A stretch of DNA of 41,015 bases, taken from assembly GCA_003241845.1 (NCBI GenBank), contig QBMN01000016.1:1-41015 (forward strand), written 5' to 3'. Shown here in pieces: positions 39,338-41,015 of the stretch. Position 1 is the stretch's first letter, and each line of letters begins with the position of its first letter. Source of the stretch: Shackletoniella antarctica. Its GTDB lineage: Bacteria; Cyanobacteriota; Cyanobacteriia; Phormidesmidales; Phormidesmidaceae. The position numbers and the translations under genes were made by a program. The notes below the pieces were generated by a model that worked only from the letters and a program-made list of their open reading frames with translations, made no database searches and was not told the DNA's origin.

Positions 39338-39538
39338 TTAACCGTTTTTAGCTAGCTTCTCTTGCAGAATGACTTCCATGACCTTCAAGTCATTCTCTGT
39401 CTGGGGAAACGGATAGACTGCGCTATTGGAGTTTCCCCTGTGGATCAGCGCCTCAATGGCCTCATCATCATCTCGATGAGCCAAAACATAGGCTCTCAGC
39501 TCCTGTCGTGACAGTTGGCTAAAGTCAGGCTTCGTCAT
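39338..39538 (-). CDS. DUF6887-like small protein
   Basis: A 66-residue protein beginning Met-Thr-Lys-Pro-Asp-Phe-Ser-Gln-Leu-Ser-Arg-Gln-Glu-Leu-Arg-Ala-Tyr-Val-Leu-Ala-His-Arg, then Asp-Asp-Asp-Glu-Ala-Ile. It is the cyanobacterial DUF6887 type, often found beside small partner proteins. It follows the toxin-antitoxin pair by 38 bp on the same strand and may be part of the transcript. Function is unknown. Confidence 0.85.
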   Translation of the reverse strand: MTKPDFSQLSRQELRAYVLAHRDDDEAIEALIHRGNSNSAVYPFPQTENDLKVMEVILQEKLAKNG

Positions 39539-39576
39539 CGTTAAACCTCCACTGACCGCTGGTCAGAGATTGGCCA

Positions 39577-39897
39577 CTAAGGGCCACTGATCGCCCCAAT
39601 CACTCGACCAATCTCCTGGGGGGATGCCCCCGTCGCCAAAATTGCCCTTAGCAGCAGCTCGATAGAGACCGAAGCATCTCCATTCTCGGCCTTAGCAATC
39701 CGAGGTTGGCTAGAGTGCATCTTCTCAGCCAGCTCGGTTTGGGTCATGCGCTGCTGCCTGCGTTCCTTCAGGGCCCGACTTAGGGCTAGCTTGATTTCAA
39801 TCAGGGTCGCTTCTTCTGGGCTGAGGTCTAAAAATTCAGAAACCGTACCTACCTGCCACCCCCGCTTAGCCAACTGCTCACGCGTTGATTGATCCAT
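39577..39897 (-). CDS. XRE-family antitoxin (HigA-like)
   Basis: A 106-residue protein with an N-terminal region (residues 1-35) and a central XRE helix-turn-helix (about 46-100): Gln-Arg-Met-Thr-Gln-Thr-Glu-Leu-Ala-Glu-Lys-Met-His-Ser-Ser-Gln-Pro-Arg-Ile-Ala-Lys, then Asn-Gly-Asp-Ala-Ser-Val-Ser. It follows the RelE/HigB-like toxin by 14 bp on the same strand, toxin first as in higBA systems. It should bind the toxin and the 7-bp inverted repeat at 40255-40272. Confidence 0.9.
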   Translation of the reverse strand: MDQSTREQLAKRGWQVGTVSEFLDLSPEEATLIEIKLALSRALKERRQQRMTQTELAEKMHSSQPRIAKAENGDASVSIELLLRAILATGASPQEIGRVIGAISGP

Positions 39898-39911
39898 CGC
39901 TTCACTCCTGT

Positions 39912-40253
39912 TTACTCCTGTCTATCTCGCTCATATTGCTTGAGACGCTGCTGACAGATTTCAATGACCAACTTTGGCGTAGTTTGAGATTTTTTGTTGA
40001 AGACCTCCAAGATGAGAATGGCATCGCTGTCTATACGGTAGATAATTCGCCAGTTTTGCTCGGCATCACGAACTCGAAGCTCATGGCAACGCGCCCCAAT
40101 GCTAGGCATAGGCCTCGACTGAGGCAACGACAAGGCTTCTCCTTGCTGAAGTCTTCTGAGCAAAAACCCTGCTTCAAGCCGTGCCGATTGGCTAAAGGGC
40201 GGAGTCTTGACCTGGCCATGCAGCCAAACCAAAGGCTTATCGTCAGCGTCCAT
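39912..40253 (-). CDS. RelE/HigB-family toxin (Gp49-like)
   Basis: A 113-residue type II toxin of the Gp49-like/HigB branch of the RelE superfamily, whose members cleave ribosome-bound mRNA. Hallmarks are Lys-Pro-Leu-Val-Trp-Leu-His-Gly-x-Val-Lys-Thr-Pro-Pro-Phe, Ala-Gly-Phe-Leu-Leu-Arg-Arg-Leu-Gln-Gln-Gly, Pro-Ser-Ile-Gly-Ala-Arg-Cys-His-Glu-Leu-Arg-Val and Trp-Arg-Ile-Ile-Tyr-Arg-Ile. It is transcribed before the antitoxin, and its frame is intact. Confidence 0.92.
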   Translation of the reverse strand: MDADDKPLVWLHGQVKTPPFSQSARLEAGFLLRRLQQGEALSLPQSRPMPSIGARCHELRVRDAEQNWRIIYRIDSDAILILEVFNKKSQTTPKLVIEICQQRLKQYERDRQE

Positions 40254-40254
40254 G

Positions 40255-40272
40255 TATATCAGTCTTGATATA
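40255..40272. promoter_or_regulatory. Inverted repeat upstream of the toxin gene
   Basis: TATATCA-GTCT-TGATATA, a perfect 7-bp inverted repeat with a 4-base spacer, lies one base upstream of the toxin start. This is where an autoregulating antitoxin would be expected to bind. No binding data. Confidence 0.6.
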
Positions 40273-40347
40273 TGGCACTATGTTAGCAATGTGTGGGCCG
40301 ATCGCAAAGTGATCGCCCCACACATTGTCCATCTTTCAGCCGTCGCC

Positions 40348-41007
40348 CTAAACCGCGATCTCTGTCGGGGCCGATCGCTTGGTTTCGTAGTAGCGGCAGG
40401 CAAAATAGCCAACGCTGTAGACCAGCGATGTGTCGGTAGCGATGCCCAGCACCGCGCCCAGGCCAGGAATTAACTCAAGGATACTCATCCCCGACTTGAC
40501 CATGCCAGCGGTGGAGGAGGAAAGCAGCCAGATGGCCAGCACCTCGCCCCGGCGGTCGTGGTCGGTGGGCGAATAGCCGTAGATGGTGGCGATGCGGTAG
40601 ATCATATTGGCCTGGAGGGCGGCGATCGCCCCAATATCCACCAGGGTCAGGGCAAAGGCTATGGAGGGTGCCAGGTTGGTGGCCAGACCCACCCCCGCTG
40701 CCCTGAGGGCGGTTTCGGCCATTACCCGCTGGGCCAGGGCGCGTTTATCTTCTTGGGGGTACTGCTGGCGAAGGTCGTCCACCTGCGATCGCACCTCGGC
40801 CACATTCACCTGGCCCAGGGCGGCCAGCAGCCACTTCATGCCCGGCAGCGCGGTAGCAAATCGAATAAACGATAGGTTGGCAATGGGGCCAACCACGCTG
40901 CCAACGGTAGCGGTCACTGGCTCAAACAGCGGCTGAAACCTAGAGACGACAGCATTGCCGGTGTTTGCCGTGGCGTTGTCGAGCACGGCGACCACGGCCT
41001 GCATCAC
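40348..41007 (-). CDS. EcsC-like membrane-associated protein (may continue past edge)
   Basis: At least 219 residues with GTG at 41007 or ATG at 41004; the frame stays open to the window edge, so the true start may lie outside. Alternating hydrophobic segments contain Leu-Ala-Pro-Ser-Ile-Ala-Phe-Ala-Leu-Thr-Leu-Val-Asp-Ile-Gly, Ile-Tyr-Arg-Ile-Ala and Leu-Ile-Pro-Gly-Leu-Gly-Ala-Val-Leu-Gly-Ile-Ala-Thr-Asp-Thr. The pattern suggests the EcsC family; this is a moderate call. Function unknown. It ends 95 bp before the toxin gene's start region. Confidence 0.62.
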   Translation of the reverse strand: MMQAVVAVLDNATANTGNAVVSRFQPLFEPVTATVGSVVGPIANLSFIRFATALPGMKWLLAALGQVNVAEVRSQVDDLRQQYPQEDKRALAQRVMAETALRAAGVGLATNLAPSIAFALTLVDIGAIAALQANMIYRIATIYGYSPTDHDRRGEVLAIWLLSSSTAGMVKSGMSILELIPGLGAVLGIATDTSLVYSVGYFACRYYETKRSAPTEIAV

Positions 41008-41015
41008 CTGGGTGA

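Overview
The window is chromosomal DNA of a GC-rich cyanobacterium, most likely a filamentous Leptolyngbya/Nodosilinea-type lineage. The evidence is the dense scatter of the HIP1 palindrome GCGATCGC and many cyanobacterial families: a CRR6 NdhI maturation factor, DICT-domain sensor, DUF1830, DUF1400, DUF3352, two DUF29 and two Uma2 genes, FutC-type ATPase, cyanobacterial-type glycerate kinase and a radical SAM protein. I see no rRNA, tRNA, CRISPR array, transposase or prophage. The genus is inference.

Layout. 1-6 kb: Uma2 nuclease, RemA-like regulator, RqcH/NFACT protein, S15-type hydrolase, cupin. 6-12 kb: REC-PP2C phosphatase converging on a STAS protein, glycerate kinase with a DUF3352 protein, Pr6Pr membrane protein. 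12-17 kb: DUF29, Uma2, lipoprotein, ArsH, pentapeptide-repeat protein, DICT/HD-GYP sensor. 17-21 kb: a compact unit with a MetX-like hydrolase overlapping a fatty acid desaturase gene, diverging from a GntR/HutC regulator across a perfect 16-bp palindrome, then a secreted DUF1400 protein and a 57-residue two-helix membrane protein. 21-31 kb: EEP phosphatase, 1,085-residue GH15/phosphorylase-kinase-like protein, second DUF29, alpha/beta hydrolase, conserved 85-residue protein, Dps, and a radical SAM protein facing Dps across a strong bidirectional terminator. 31-37 kb: DUF1830, two membrane proteins, FutC ATPase, secreted SH3 protein, MBL-fold protein with a damaged metal motif, sigma factor. 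37-41 kb: UDP-GlcNAc 2-epimerase, CRR6, DUF6887, a HigBA-like toxin-antitoxin pair with its own inverted repeat, and an EcsC-like protein reaching the right edge.

The most unusual content lies between the genes. There are at least three families of small dispersed, palindrome-rich repeats. One is a four-hairpin element of about 150 bp with three copies; one copy sits inside 33-bp terminal inverted repeats and another has a 94-bp interruption between 18-bp duplications. The second is a 59-60 bp element with 10-bp inverted ends, also three copies, each 17-108 bp upstream of a start codon. The third is a pair of about 100 bp each. None encodes a protein. They resemble non-autonomous (MITE/REP-like) elements or structured RNA modules.

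The best candidate for an uncharacterised functional unit is the GntR - operator - desaturase - MetX-like hydrolase cluster at 17.1-20.1 kb. The desaturase and hydrolase genes overlap by one base, so they are probably co-translated, and the palindrome is well placed for the divergent regulator.
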